A DNA stretch of 64,000 nucleotides from Lachnospiraceae bacterium (lineage in GTDB: Bacteria; Bacillota; Clostridia; Lachnospirales; Lachnospiraceae): the NCBI GenBank assembly GCA_022800815.1, contig JAAWRC010000002.1:50127-114126 (forward strand), read 5' to 3'. A program made the position numbers and the translations under genes. Below the pieces are notes generated by a model. That model was given only the letters and a program-made list of their open reading frames with translations, searched no databases and was not told the origin of the DNA. Within the stretch, counting starts at the first letter, position 1. Each line of letters opens with the position of its first letter. Shown here in pieces: positions 17,112 to 25,059 of the stretch.

Positions 17112-18030
17112 GGCTGGTTTCCTCCTTATGTCTGGGGGTCGGTCCGGAAGGGTGTCCGGACGTTTGTCTGAAAATCGATCCGACGTTTTGTGCGGAAATG
17201 TTTCCGGGCGGGAGTGTGAACCGCTGGACCGGGTATCCGTACTCGACGGACAGCTCCTGTTCCTGGAAACCCAGGCGGCGGTATTCTTCCCGGTAGCCGG
17301 TATCGGCCCGGTCGCCTTTGCGGTAGGTGGTGATGGTGAGGGGGCTGCCGGGCAGCAGGTCTTCTCTGAGCTTGTCCAGGAGAAGCCCGGCGACTCCGAG
17401 ACTCCGGTACTGGGGATGGACGGCCAGGAATTCGACGTGGCCCCCGGCGGCCGTGAAGGCGAGGGCGCCGACGACCCTGTCGTCATCTTGCAGGAGGAAG
17501 GCTTCCCCGGCGTCCATGTGCCGCCGCAGGTCCTTCCGGTATTCGGCTTCGTTCAGGCGGGGATATCCGTCGACGGAGAGGCCGAGCAGTTCCATCCAGT
17601 CGTCCAGGTCCTGTGGGGCGGCCGGCCGGATGTTTTCTTTTGGGAGATGGAGCCGGAAGGGACATTCCTGCAGGCGAAGGGCGTGTTGTAACGGATAGAA
17701 GGCTTCTGTCTCCCGGAATCTTGCGGGGGTGGTTTTATACATGGCCCGGAAACTGTCGGTGAATGCCTGCTGGCTCCCGTATCCGCTCTGGAAGGCAATG
17801 TCGAGAATGGGCCGCCTGGTATCCGTCAGGAGCCTGGCCGCTTCGGTGAGCCGCCTTCTGGACACGTAGTCGTGGAGCGTGATACCGGCGGTTTTTGTGA
17901 AGCTTCGGTGCAGGTGGTATTTGGAATAGTGCAGTGCGGCGGCCACCTGGTCCAGGCCCAGGGGGGCGCTTAAGTGGCTCTCAATGTAACGGATGGCTTC
18001 TGTGACGATGGCGACGGTCTGGCTTTGCAT
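17098..18030 (-). CDS. AraC-type regulator fused to a GNAT acetyltransferase
   Basis: A 310-residue two-domain protein. Residues 1-105 are an AraC/XylS DNA-binding domain with two helix-turn-helix units (GLDQVAAALHYSKYHLHRSF and ILDIAFQSGYGSQQAFTDSF). Residues about 150-300 are a GNAT fold with the acetyl-CoA loop HPQYRSLGVAGLLL. Such fusions are known in Firmicutes, where the acetyltransferase half may act as a ligand-binding or resistance domain. It is upstream of and overlaps the MATE exporter, so it probably regulates it. The start has AGGAGG 7 bases upstream. Its promoter region contains the small inverted-repeat element. Confidence 0.87.
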   Translation of the reverse strand: MQSQTVAIVTEAIRYIESHLSAPLGLDQVAAALHYSKYHLHRSFTKTAGITLHDYVSRRRLTEAARLLTDTRRPILDIAFQSGYGSQQAFTDSFRAMYKTTPARFRETEAFYPLQHALRLQECPFRLHLPKENIRPAAPQDLDDWMELLGLSVDGYPRLNEAEYRKDLRRHMDAGEAFLLQDDDRVVGALAFTAAGGHVEFLAVHPQYRSLGVAGLLLDKLREDLLPGSPLTITTYRKGDRADTGYREEYRRLGFQEQELSVEYGYPVQRFTLPPGNISAQNVGSIFRQTSGHPSGPTPRHKEETSREPD

Positions 18031-18050
18031 GCGGCATCCTCCTTTCTGTG

Positions 18051-18152
18051 GGATATTATAAGGCAATTGCGAAACGTGGAATTTCCGGGTGGATTCTGAC
18101 AATTGATCCATCCAAAGCCTGCTTATGTTTCGCAATCGCCTAGGATATTATA
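18051..18152. repeat. Inverted-repeat element, copy B, with flanking 10-nt direct repeats
   Basis: The element at 18061-18142 has 15-bp inverted ends (AGGCAATTGCGAAAC at 18061-18075; complement with one change at 18127-18141). It is bracketed by identical GGATATTATA at 18051-18060 and 18143-18152, which looks like a target-site duplication. The first half matches the copy at 90-140 on the opposite strand. No coding capacity (82 nt), so it would need a transposase in trans, as a MITE does. The duplicated target contains TATAAT on the minus strand, the -10 box direction of the AraC-GNAT gene. Confidence 0.8.
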
Positions 18153-18202
18153 GCGCAAAATGTAACGTTTTTTTTCATGAATCTTGCTCAAAAAATTTTT
18201 GG

Positions 18203-18231
18203 TTTACTTTTGGCTGTCCTTGGGGTATGGT
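18203..18231 (+). promoter_or_regulatory. Promoter for the 162-aa hypothetical gene
   Basis: TTTACT at 18203-18208 and TATGGT at 18226-18231, spacer 17, with flanks like those of the kinase promoter at 11187-11215. Confidence 0.5.
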
Positions 18232-18287
18232 AGAGGAAAGTGGTCTTGGCGCTGCGGAAAGGGCGTGGCGGAATGGGGAGGGGAAGG

Positions 18288-18776
18288 ATGGATGTCGCAG
18301 GATACTTGAAAAAAGCCATAGAGCGTATTCACGGCGCCGGCAGGGACCGTTCGGAGAATGCGGAAGGAAAACTCCGGATCCGTGCGGAGCGGGACAGTGT
18401 GTGCATGGGAGACGACTGCGATGCGCCCAACACCAGGTATCTGGACTACGGGCCGGAAGAACGGCTGTCGGAATTTATGGACTCCGTGGCACGGTATGTG
18501 CCTTCGATGAGGGAGGCCGTGTGGAGCGTCACATGGGAGGGCAGCAGGACGATCGCCTACCTGGTCTTTGACGAGAAGGGGGATTATCTGTGTGAGCTTG
18601 CCGTGCCGGACGGCAGGGTGTCGGAGCTTGCCGGGAAACGCATCTATTGCCGGTATTACCACCGCTACAGCCTGTTGGATTACAAGGCCGTGCCGCCGAC
18701 GGAACGGTATCCGGAATGCGGGACGCTTCTGGAAAAGGTCAAGGCCCATGAGAGGAAGGCCGAGAAGAGAACATGA
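18288..18776 (+). CDS. Hypothetical protein (162 aa)
   Basis: Not recognised. The chosen start has GGGAGGGGAAGG directly upstream and the product begins MDVAGYLKKAIERIHGAG. It is soluble, with mixed charge, an aromatic block (RYLDYGPEERLSEFMDSVAR), and a tyrosine-rich stretch YCRYYHRYSLLDYKAVPP near the C-terminus; no signal peptide or membrane helix. It is alone between the AraC-GNAT gene (divergent) and an acetyltransferase, with its own promoter. The frame has normal codon use for the region, supporting a real gene. Confidence 0.5.
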   Translation: MDVAGYLKKAIERIHGAGRDRSENAEGKLRIRAERDSVCMGDDCDAPNTRYLDYGPEERLSEFMDSVARYVPSMREAVWSVTWEGSRTIAYLVFDEKGDYLCELAVPDGRVSELAGKRIYCRYYHRYSLLDYKAVPPTERYPECGTLLEKVKAHERKAEKRT

Positions 18777-18948
18777 AATCTAGTGCGGGAAACGCTTTGG
18801 TCAGAATTTCCCTAAAGAATGGCTGACGGGATTCCGGTGAGGACATCCGGAGCTTTGGAGGGATGGCAAGATAAGGGGCCTGCGGAATTTGAGGTGCCGC
18901 ATTATGGGGTGATGGCAGAGCTTAGGACAGATGGAAGTGGAGGAAACT

Positions 18949-19533
18949 ATGACAGAAAGGGAAAAGATGCTGGCCGGGGAGCTTTATGACTGCGGGGATG
19001 CCGAATTGTTGTCGCAGTGGCATAAGGCAAAGGATCTGGTGAGGGCGTATAACCTTGTGGATTCGGAAGATCGTGAGGAAAAGGACAGGATTTTGGGGGA
19101 ATTGCTGGGGGGAACAGGGGAAAACCTCTGGATCACGGCCCCGTTTTTTGTCGACTATGGCAATAATATCTATTTCGGGAATCATTGTGAGGTGAATATG
19201 AACTGTACGTTTCTGGATGACAATGTCATTCAGATTGGGGATCATGTCCTGATCGCTCCCAACGTGCAGATCTATACGGCTTTTCACCCGACCAATGCCC
19301 TTGACCGATTTGGGGAGCCGAAAGCGGATGGTTCCTTTGAGTTCTGCAAAACGCAGACGGCTCCTGTCAGGATCGGGAACGATGTGTGGATCGGCGGCGG
19401 GGCCATTATCCTGCCGGGGGTGACGATCGGGAACAATGTCGTAATCGGAGCAGGGAGTGTCGTCACAAGGGATGTCCCGGACCACACCGTGGCCTGCGGC
19501 AATCCCTGCCGGGTAATGAGGGAGAATAAATAG
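18949..19533 (+). CDS. Sugar O-acetyltransferase (maltose/galactoside acetyltransferase type)
   Basis: A 194-residue acyltransferase of the left-handed beta-helix (hexapeptide repeat) superfamily. The N-terminal Mac domain ([20 protein letters not shown]) is typical of maltose/galactoside acetyltransferases. The catalytic His is in FHPTNALDR (the motif usually written H-P), and hexapeptide turns run through [20 protein letters not shown]. It would transfer acetyl from acetyl-CoA to a sugar hydroxyl, probably as detoxification of non-metabolised sugars. The start 6 codons into the open frame is preferred because GGAGG lies 6 bases upstream. The natural substrate is unknown. Confidence 0.88.
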   Translation: MTEREKMLAGELYDCGDAELLSQWHKAKDLVRAYNLVDSEDREEKDRILGELLGGTGENLWITAPFFVDYGNNIYFGNHCEVNMNCTFLDDNVIQIGDHVLIAPNVQIYTAFHPTNALDRFGEPKADGSFEFCKTQTAPVRIGNDVWIGGGAIILPGVTIGNNVVIGAGSVVTRDVPDHTVACGNPCRVMRENK

Positions 19534-19589
19534 GAAGAATGGCCGGCGCATTGCTATGGAGTTTTTGATTTACATGGGGGGATGGCCGG

Positions 19590-20123
19590 ATGGCAACGTG
19601 GAGCGGGATTCGAAAAAAACTTGAGAGGGAATATTTGGCGCAATGTCTGCGGGGCCATATTCAATATTATGCAACATCCTACAGCAAAAGCCCGGATCAT
19701 GAAGGGCGGGCGGCGATCCGGTATGACGGAAAAGAAATCATGAAGGGGTGTTATTGGAATAACTGGACGAAGGCGGAATGGTTCCCGAAGGATGAAACGT
19801 GGGAGAGACGCATGACCGTGGAAAATGCGTATATGGACGAGGTGGCTTTGGAGCTGGGAGTGTTTGACCAGCGCTGTTTTTACAGGGCGTTCGAGGAGTT
19901 TGACAATCAGAGTATTGAGAAAAGCCTGATGAGCGATGACCTGATCGTGAGAATTTTTGCAATACTTGACCGAAGAGTCGGGAAGCGAAAACTGCGTTTG
20001 ATTCAAAAGCAGATCGAGAAGGAGCCGGGGCCCTTCCGGGAGTTTTTTGCCATTCGTGCGAAGGCCGAGGGGCTTAAGCCGGAAGAGGACTTTGATAAAA
20101 AAGGAGCGGATTTTGATGAATGA
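19590..20123 (+). CDS. SF0329 family protein (function unknown)
   Basis: A 177-residue soluble protein resembling a family labelled SF0329 after a Shigella gene. The matching parts, from memory, are the N-terminal WSGIRKKLEREYLAQCLRG with following YYATSYSKSPD, and the C-terminal IVRIFAILDRRVGKRKL. No catalytic motif is evident. The start has a GGGGGG site about 13 bases upstream, which is weak. It overlaps the next gene by 8 bases, so the two are probably translated together. Confidence 0.65.
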   Translation: MATWSGIRKKLEREYLAQCLRGHIQYYATSYSKSPDHEGRAAIRYDGKEIMKGCYWNNWTKAEWFPKDETWERRMTVENAYMDEVALELGVFDQRCFYRAFEEFDNQSIEKSLMSDDLIVRIFAILDRRVGKRKLRLIQKQIEKEPGPFREFFAIRAKAEGLKPEEDFDKKGADFDE

Positions 20124-20676
20124 GGTTTTGACATTTGCGAGCAGGGAGGAATTCAGGGAATGGCTTTCCCGGAACTGTCTGTCGGAGGAGGGCGTCTGGC
20201 TGTTGTTTGGAAAGGTTGGCGGGCCAAAGACTATAAAGGCGGGGGAGGCGCTGGAGGAGGCGCTCTGCTTCGGATGGATCGACGGGCAGATGAAAAGCAT
20301 CGACGAGAAGTCTTACAGAAAGTATTTTTCCATGCGCAGGGAGAAGAGCAAATGGTCGGAGAAGAATAAGGCCCTGGTCAGGAGCCTGGAGGAGCGGGGG
20401 CTTATGACGGACTTCGGAAGGCGGAAAATCGAGGAGGCCAAACAGAACGGCCAGTGGGACGCTCCGAAGGCGGCGGCGGTCACGGAGGAGGATATCGCCG
20501 GGTTTTCGGCGCTGCTTTCGGGGTATGAGCCCGCCTTCACGAATTTTAAGGCTATGTCCCTGTCTGTGAAGAAGACCTACACACGGGCGTATCTTGACGC
20601 AAAAACGGATGCAGGGAGGGAGAAGCGGCTGGCCTGGATGGTGGACCGGCTGAACCGGAATCTGAAGCCGATGTAG
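20116..20676 (+). CDS. YdeI/OmpD-associated family protein
   Basis: A 186-residue protein of the YdeI/OmpD-associated (bacteriocin-protection-like) family. Characteristic blocks are WLSRNCLSEEGVWLLFGKV, then ALCFGWIDGQMKSIDEKSY, the SMRREKSKWSEKNKALV segment, and the C-terminal KKTYTRAYLDAKTDAGREKR with Arg/Lys. Family members are cytoplasmic and linked in some species to stress or peptide resistance; no biochemical activity is established. The ATG at 20116 has AAGGAG 9 bases upstream and overlaps the preceding gene's stop. Confidence 0.85.
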   Translation: MNEVLTFASREEFREWLSRNCLSEEGVWLLFGKVGGPKTIKAGEALEEALCFGWIDGQMKSIDEKSYRKYFSMRREKSKWSEKNKALVRSLEERGLMTDFGRRKIEEAKQNGQWDAPKAAAVTEEDIAGFSALLSGYEPAFTNFKAMSLSVKKTYTRAYLDAKTDAGREKRLAWMVDRLNRNLKPM

Positions 20677-20746
20677 GGGCTGGCACTGCCTTGAGTAAAA
20701 CGGCAAAATTTTGGTTCCGGTTTATCCGGGTTAGCGTGGAGGGGGA

Positions 20747-21514
20747 ATGAAAGTGACGAGGGAAGAGCAGTTGATACGGTCCTGGAAGCGGGAGGAAGCT
20801 GCAGCTCATGTTCATGGATGGGATTTTTCTCATATCGAGGGGCGGTATGAGACAGGGGACGACCTTCCCTGGGATTATGACGGGATCGTCCGGGAATACT
20901 TGCGGGACGACATGACGCTCCTGGACTATGACACTGGCGGGGGAGAATATTTGCTGTCCCTGGGGCATCCTTATTCTAAGACGGCGGCCACGGAGGGGTA
21001 TCCGCCCAATGTGGAGTTATGCGAACGGCGGCTTAAGCCTCTGGGGATCGACCTGCGCCGGTGTGACGATCCCTCGGACATTCCCTTTCCGGACGAGTCC
21101 TTTGACATCATGATCAACCGGCACGGGTCTTTTGATCCGCAGGAGATCTTCCGGCTGCTGCGAAAGGGCGGGATCTTTGTCACGCAGCAAGTCGGGAGCG
21201 ACAACGACAGGGAGCTGGTGGAGATGGTGCTGCCGAAATGTGAGAAGCCCTTTCCGCATCTGAATCTGAAAGAGCAGAGGCGGGCCTTCGAGGAGGCGGG
21301 CTTTGCCATCCTCAGGGCGGAGGAGGCGTACCGGCCCATCGTCTTTTACGACGTGGGAGCCTTTGTCTGGTTTGCACGCATCATCGAGTGGGAGTTTCCG
21401 GGCTTTTCGGTGGACGGATGCCTGGAACGGCTGCTTGAACTGCAAACAAAAGTGGACCGGGAGGGAAAGATCGAGGGGCGGATCCACAGATATCTGATCG
21501 TCGCCGGAAAATAG
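20747..21514 (+). CDS. Class I SAM-dependent methyltransferase
   Basis: A 255-residue Rossmann-fold methyltransferase. The SAM-binding motif I region is LLDYDTGGGEYLL (about residues 63-75), slightly atypical because Tyr-Asp-Thr-Gly-Gly-Gly replaces the more usual D-x-G-x-G-x-G; motif II/IV are IPFPDESFDIMINRHGSF and LLRKGGIFVTQQVG, as in the Methyltransf_11 group. The acceptor is unknown. It has GGAGGGGG 6 bases before the ATG and is followed closely by the racemase gene. Confidence 0.85.
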   Translation: MKVTREEQLIRSWKREEAAAHVHGWDFSHIEGRYETGDDLPWDYDGIVREYLRDDMTLLDYDTGGGEYLLSLGHPYSKTAATEGYPPNVELCERRLKPLGIDLRRCDDPSDIPFPDESFDIMINRHGSFDPQEIFRLLRKGGIFVTQQVGSDNDRELVEMVLPKCEKPFPHLNLKEQRRAFEEAGFAILRAEEAYRPIVFYDVGAFVWFARIIEWEFPGFSVDGCLERLLELQTKVDREGKIEGRIHRYLIVAGK

Positions 21515-21567
21515 TGTATGCTCCCGGCGGGACGGGTGCGGATTTTGTGAGGAAGGAGAGCGGATCC

Positions 21568-22272
21568 ATGAAAAAACTGGGATTGGTCGGTGGAACGGGG
21601 CCGGAATCTACATTGGTATATTACCGGGAGTTAAACAGGAGGATTCACGAGAGGAACGGCGGGAAACGGTTTCCGGAGCTGGCGGTGGAGAGCGTGGATC
21701 TCTATAAGGCCCTGGGCTTTGTGGCCGAGAGGGATTACGAGGGGCTGGAGCAGTATCTGTCAAAGGCCGTGGCGAACCTGGAGGCCGGCGGCGCCGATTT
21801 GATCGCCCTGACGGCCGGCACCATGCACGTCGTGTTTGACCGGCTGAGATCGAAGGCGGGAGTGCCGCTTGTCGGCATTCCGGAAACGGCCGCCGAGGCT
21901 GCCCTGGCCAAAGGATACAGGAGGGTCGGACTTCTCGGGACGATCTTCACCATGGAGCAGGATTTTCTGAGCGGGGCCTTTGTCGCAAAAGGGATCGAGG
22001 TCGTGGTTCCCCCCGCCGATCATCGGGCCCTCGTCCACCGGCGGATCTCGGAGGAACTGGAGTACGGGGTGGTGAAGTAGGAGTCTGTAAAGGAACTGCT
22101 CCTCGTCATTGAGGAAATGAAGAGGGAATCGGGGATCGAGGCGGTGATCCTGGGATGCACGGAGCTTCCGCTGGCTCTGAATGCGGGCAACTGCCCGGTG
22201 GACTGCATGGACATTATGGAGCTTCACATCCAAAGGCTCGTGGAGCTGCTGGAGGAACCGGCGATCGGGTAG
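21568..22272 (+). pseudogene. Aspartate/glutamate racemase interrupted by in-frame TAG
   Basis: The frame begins KKLGLVGGTGPESTLVYYRE, a clear Asp/Glu/hydantoin racemase N-terminus, and breaks at TAG 22078-22080 after EYGVVK. The same frame continues ESVKELLLVIEEMKRESGIE and then AVILGCTELPLAL, the family's C-terminal block with the catalytic Cys, ending at TAG 22272 (234 codons in all, a normal length). The product up to the first TAG (170 aa) lacks the catalytic Cys and so should be inactive. A single base change (for example from AAG, CAG or GAG) explains it. AAGGAGAG precedes the ATG. Amber readthrough is possible but unsupported: no pyl genes are seen. Confidence 0.8.
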
Positions 22273-22514
22273 GGGAGAGTTCGTTTTCCCTGGCGCTCGA
22301 TTCGCTTAACGGCGGAGAGCTGGTCGAGAAGGTAGCCGTTATACTCCTTTTCATTGATTGGTATATGCTCACCTACCTTTTTAGATGTTGCCGTTTTGAC
22401 GTATCCACGGTGTTTTATGGTTTTATTATACCGGACATCCGGCTGTGGTGTAAAGCGTTTCGTGGACTGGGGCGGGGATGGAAGGAGTGTTATTATGTGA
22501 AAGTGAGGAATGTT
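22273..22514. other. Gap with a short coding-like frame on the minus strand
   Basis: Between the racemase and the GNAT gene. On the minus strand a frame reads YVKTATSKKVGEHIPINEKE followed by YNGYLLDQLSAVKRIERQGK (about 22300-22425), which looks protein-like but has no start codon with a ribosome site; TATAAT (minus) lies near 22430. It could be the eroded end of a lost gene. No terminator or RNA gene was identified. Confidence 0.3.
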
Positions 22515-23147
22515 ATGATAATACGAAATGAGACAAAAACGGACCGCCGGGCGGTGGAGGAGCTGACAAGGCGGGCGTTTTACAATCTCTATGTTCCCGG
22601 GTGCGTGAAGCATTACCTGGCCCATGTGATGCGGGAGCACGAGGACTTTATTCCGGAGCTGGACTTCGTGGCGGAGCTTGACGGGAAGATCATCGGGAAC
22701 ATCATGTACACGAAGGCGAGGCTGGTGGACGAGGACGGCGCCGAAAAGGAAATCCTTACCTTCGGGCCGGTCTGCATCGCACCGGAATACCAGCGGAGGG
22801 GATACGGGAAGCAGCTGATGGAGCATTCCTTTGAGCAGGCGTCAGGACTGGGCTATGACGTGATCGTCATCTTCGGCAGTCCCGCCAATTATGCGGCCCG
22901 GGGCTTTAAAAGCTGTAAGCGGTACGGGGTCTGCTCGGAAGACGGGCGGTTCCCGGCGGCCATGATGGTGAAGGAGCTGGTTCCGGGCGTGCTGGACGGC
23001 AGGAGGCGGACGTACCACGGGAGCCCCGTCATGGAGGTTTCCGAGGCGGAGGCGGAGCGTTACGACGGAAACTTTGACTTTATGGAGAAGAAGTACAGGC
23101 CCAGCCAGGAGGAATTTTTTATCATGAGCCAGGCGTTTCTTTCGTGA
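22515..23147 (+). CDS. GNAT family N-acetyltransferase
   Basis: A 210-residue acetyltransferase. It begins MIIRNETKTDRRAVEELTRR, the usual GNAT opening, and contains the acetyl-CoA-binding loop APEYQRRGYGKQLMEHSFEQ and a conserved GSPANYAARGFKSC segment typical of a Firmicute subgroup predicted to acetylate small molecules. Start choice is uncertain: ATG at 22515 has only a weak GAGGA site; GTG at 22497 in the same frame has AAGGAG 10 bases upstream and would add 6 residues. The substrate is unknown. The large palindrome lies directly downstream. Confidence 0.85.
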   Translation: MIIRNETKTDRRAVEELTRRAFYNLYVPGCVKHYLAHVMREHEDFIPELDFVAELDGKIIGNIMYTKARLVDEDGAEKEILTFGPVCIAPEYQRRGYGKQLMEHSFEQASGLGYDVIVIFGSPANYAARGFKSCKRYGVCSEDGRFPAAMMVKELVPGVLDGRRRTYHGSPVMEVSEAEAERYDGNFDFMEKKYRPSQEEFFIMSQAFLS

Positions 23148-23177
23148 ACGTGGAATTTGATATTTTTGGCGGCGAAT

Positions 23178-23500
23178 AATTCTGAGTTTCCGTACTCTGC
23201 GAATATCAGGAAGAAAACTGGTTCTTTCTAAGCTGGAATTTGTCGGAAGGTTCCCGGCAGTATTCCCCGGCAGACGATAGGAAGGGTTCGGGGATTTCAC
23301 GAGCATAGCGCAGGCAATTTCAGCCGACCCGGTTTGATGGAGGTGAAATTGCCTGTCATAGGCGGCGCAGTGAAATCCCTGAAACCGAACGTGTCTGCTG
23401 GGGAATACTGCCGGGAATCGTTCACCCTCATAGGGACGGTTTGGAAAGAACCAGTTTTCTTCCGTCATTTTTCAAAAATTTGCGGAAACTTAGGGGAATT
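23178..23500. repeat. 323-nt imperfect palindrome (hairpin-forming element)
   Basis: The two halves pair in five blocks in correct nested order: 23178-23192 with 23483-23500; 23209-23226 with 23446-23463 (18/18 bp); 23251-23275 with 23393-23417 (24/25); 23285-23300 with 23370-23386; 23311-23322 with 23344-23355 (12/12), leaving a loop at 23323-23343. It fills the gap between the GNAT gene and the pyrH promoter. No open frame with a start is seen inside. It could be a MITE-like insertion or encode a long structured RNA. Confidence 0.85.
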
Positions 23501-23505
23501 ACAAC

Positions 23506-23535
23506 TTGTACACCCTGCCGCTTGTGTGGTATACT
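23506..23535 (+). promoter_or_regulatory. Promoter of the pyrH operon
   Basis: TTGTAC (23506-23511) and TATACT (23530-23535), spacer 18, with TG two bases before the -10 box. It lies 5 bases beyond the palindrome and 36 bases before pyrH. Confidence 0.65.
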
Positions 23536-23571
23536 GGATAAGGATTATTTTGGAGATAAGAGGGGACTGTC

Positions 23572-24279
23572 ATGGAGAGAGCGAGAAGGGTGTTATTAAA
23601 GCTCAGCGGCGAGGCTCTGGCGGGGCCTGCGGGCCGGGGCTTTGATGAGGATACGGTGAAGGCGGTGGCTGCGCAGGTGGCGCCTTCGGTGAGGGAAGGG
23701 ATCCAGATCGGCATCGTGATTGGCGGCGGCAATTTCTGGAGAGGCCGTCAGAGCAAAGCCATTGACCGGACGAAGGCGGACCAGATCGGGATGCTGGCCA
23801 CGGTCATGAACTGCATTTACGTATCGGAGATTTTCCGCTCGGCGGGCATGGAGACGGAGATATTTACCCCCTTCGCCTGCGGCACCATGACGAAGCTTTT
23901 TTCCAAGGACGAGGCCAACCGTTCATTTCATGAGGGCAAGGTGGTGTTCTTTGCCGGCGGCACGGGTCATCCTTATTTTTCCACCGATACGGGGATCGTG
24001 CTTCGGGCCATTGAGATGGAGGCGGACGTGATCCTTCTCGCCAAGGCCGTGGACGGCGTTTACGACAGCGATCCCAGGGAGAATCCTCAGGCGAAAAAGT
24101 ACGATACGGTTTCCATTGAGGAGGTCATTGAGAAGAAGCTGGCGGTGGTGGACTTGACGGCTTCCATCATGTGCATGGAGCATCGGATGCCCATGGCAGT
24201 GTTCGGGCTGGGGGAGAAGGACAGCATTGGGAATGCATTAAAGGGCAGGATTACCGGGACTATGGTGACGGCAGAGTGA
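23572..24279 (+). CDS. pyrH: UMP kinase
   Basis: Phosphorylates UMP to UDP for pyrimidine nucleotide synthesis; a hexamer of the amino-acid-kinase fold. The 235 residues are standard. It begins RARRVLLKLSGEAL (phosphate-binding Lys), then GIVIGGGNFWRGR, FAGGTGHPYFSTDT, and DGVYDSDPR, all PyrH signatures. GAGGGGA precedes the ATG. It is the first gene of the long operon pyrH-frr-uppS-cdsA-dxr-rseP-(insert)-ispG-polC, the classical Firmicute order apart from the missing upstream tsf/rpsB. Confidence 0.96.
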   Translation: MERARRVLLKLSGEALAGPAGRGFDEDTVKAVAAQVAPSVREGIQIGIVIGGGNFWRGRQSKAIDRTKADQIGMLATVMNCIYVSEIFRSAGMETEIFTPFACGTMTKLFSKDEANRSFHEGKVVFFAGGTGHPYFSTDTGIVLRAIEMEADVILLAKAVDGVYDSDPRENPQAKKYDTVSIEEVIEKKLAVVDLTASIMCMEHRMPMAVFGLGEKDSIGNALKGRITGTMVTAE

Positions 24280-24351
24280 CGCCGCCTATCAGTGGGAAGG
24301 GTGGAGAAAGCCGGGGTGTCCGGCGACAGTGAAAAAGGGAGGATATTCATC

Positions 24352-24906
24352 ATGGAAGATAAGTTAAAGATGTATGAGGACAAGATGGAGAAGACGGTGA
24401 GCGTGCTTCGGAGCGATTATGCGACGATTCGGGCAGGCCGGGCCAATCCCCATGTGTTGGACCAGATTACGGTAGATTATTACGGCGTGCCCAGCGGCAT
24501 CCAGCAGGTGGCCAATGTGTCCGTGCCGGAGCCCAGGATGCTGCTCATTCAGCCCTGGGAGAAGAGCCTGATCAAGGCGATTGAGAAGGCGATCTTAACC
24601 TCGGACCTGGGGATCAATCCCAGCAACGACGGAACCGTGATCCGTCTGGTGTTCCCGGAGATGACGGAGGAGCGCAGAAAGGATCTCTCCAAGGATGTGA
24701 AGAAGAAGGGGGAGAATGCGAAGGTCGCCATCCGGAATATCCGCAGGGATGCCAATGATGCCATCAAGAAACTGCAGAAGGGCGGCGAGATTTCCGAGGA
24801 CGAGCAGAAGCAGTATGAGGACAAGATTCAGAAGCTGACGGACAAGTTTATCGAGAAGGTGGACAAGGAGAGCGAGCTTAAGACGAAGGAAATCATGACT
24901 GTATAG
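24352..24906 (+). CDS. frr: Ribosome recycling factor
   Basis: Splits post-termination ribosomes together with EF-G. The 184-residue product has the family's tRNA-like three-helix bundle sequence: EKTVSVLRSDYATIRAGRAN, then GVPSGIQQVANVSVPEPRML and LTSDLGINPSNDGTVIRLV. ATG at 24352 is preferred over an earlier ATG in frame because GGGAGG lies 8 bases upstream and the homologous N-terminus begins there. It is 72 bases after pyrH. Confidence 0.96.
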   Translation: MEDKLKMYEDKMEKTVSVLRSDYATIRAGRANPHVLDQITVDYYGVPSGIQQVANVSVPEPRMLLIQPWEKSLIKAIEKAILTSDLGINPSNDGTVIRLVFPEMTEERRKDLSKDVKKKGENAKVAIRNIRRDANDAIKKLQKGGEISEDEQKQYEDKIQKLTDKFIEKVDKESELKTKEIMTV

Positions 24907-24965
24907 AGGGCTTTGGCGGGAGTCTGGGACAAGAGGAACCGCAGAAAAGAAAAGAGAGAAATTCA

Positions 24966-24998
24966 GGGGGGCAGGCGTAGGCAATTCTGCCTCCCTTT
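24966..24998 (+). promoter_or_regulatory. Stem-loop between frr and uppS
   Basis: GGGGGGCAG (24966-24974) pairs with CTGCCTCCC (24987-24995), one mismatch, followed by TTTA. It resembles a weak terminator or processing site within the operon. Confidence 0.4.
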
Positions 24999-25059
24999 AT
25001 GCACACAGATGCCGGAAGGAGAGGCGCCAGTGGGGCGTCCGGCGGTGACGGAGGTTTTT

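Noticed and set aside
22078..22080. TAG as a pyrrolysine codon
   Set aside because: Family members do not use pyrrolysine at this site as far as I know, the gene's own terminator is also TAG, and no pyl genes are in view; a nonsense mutation is simpler.
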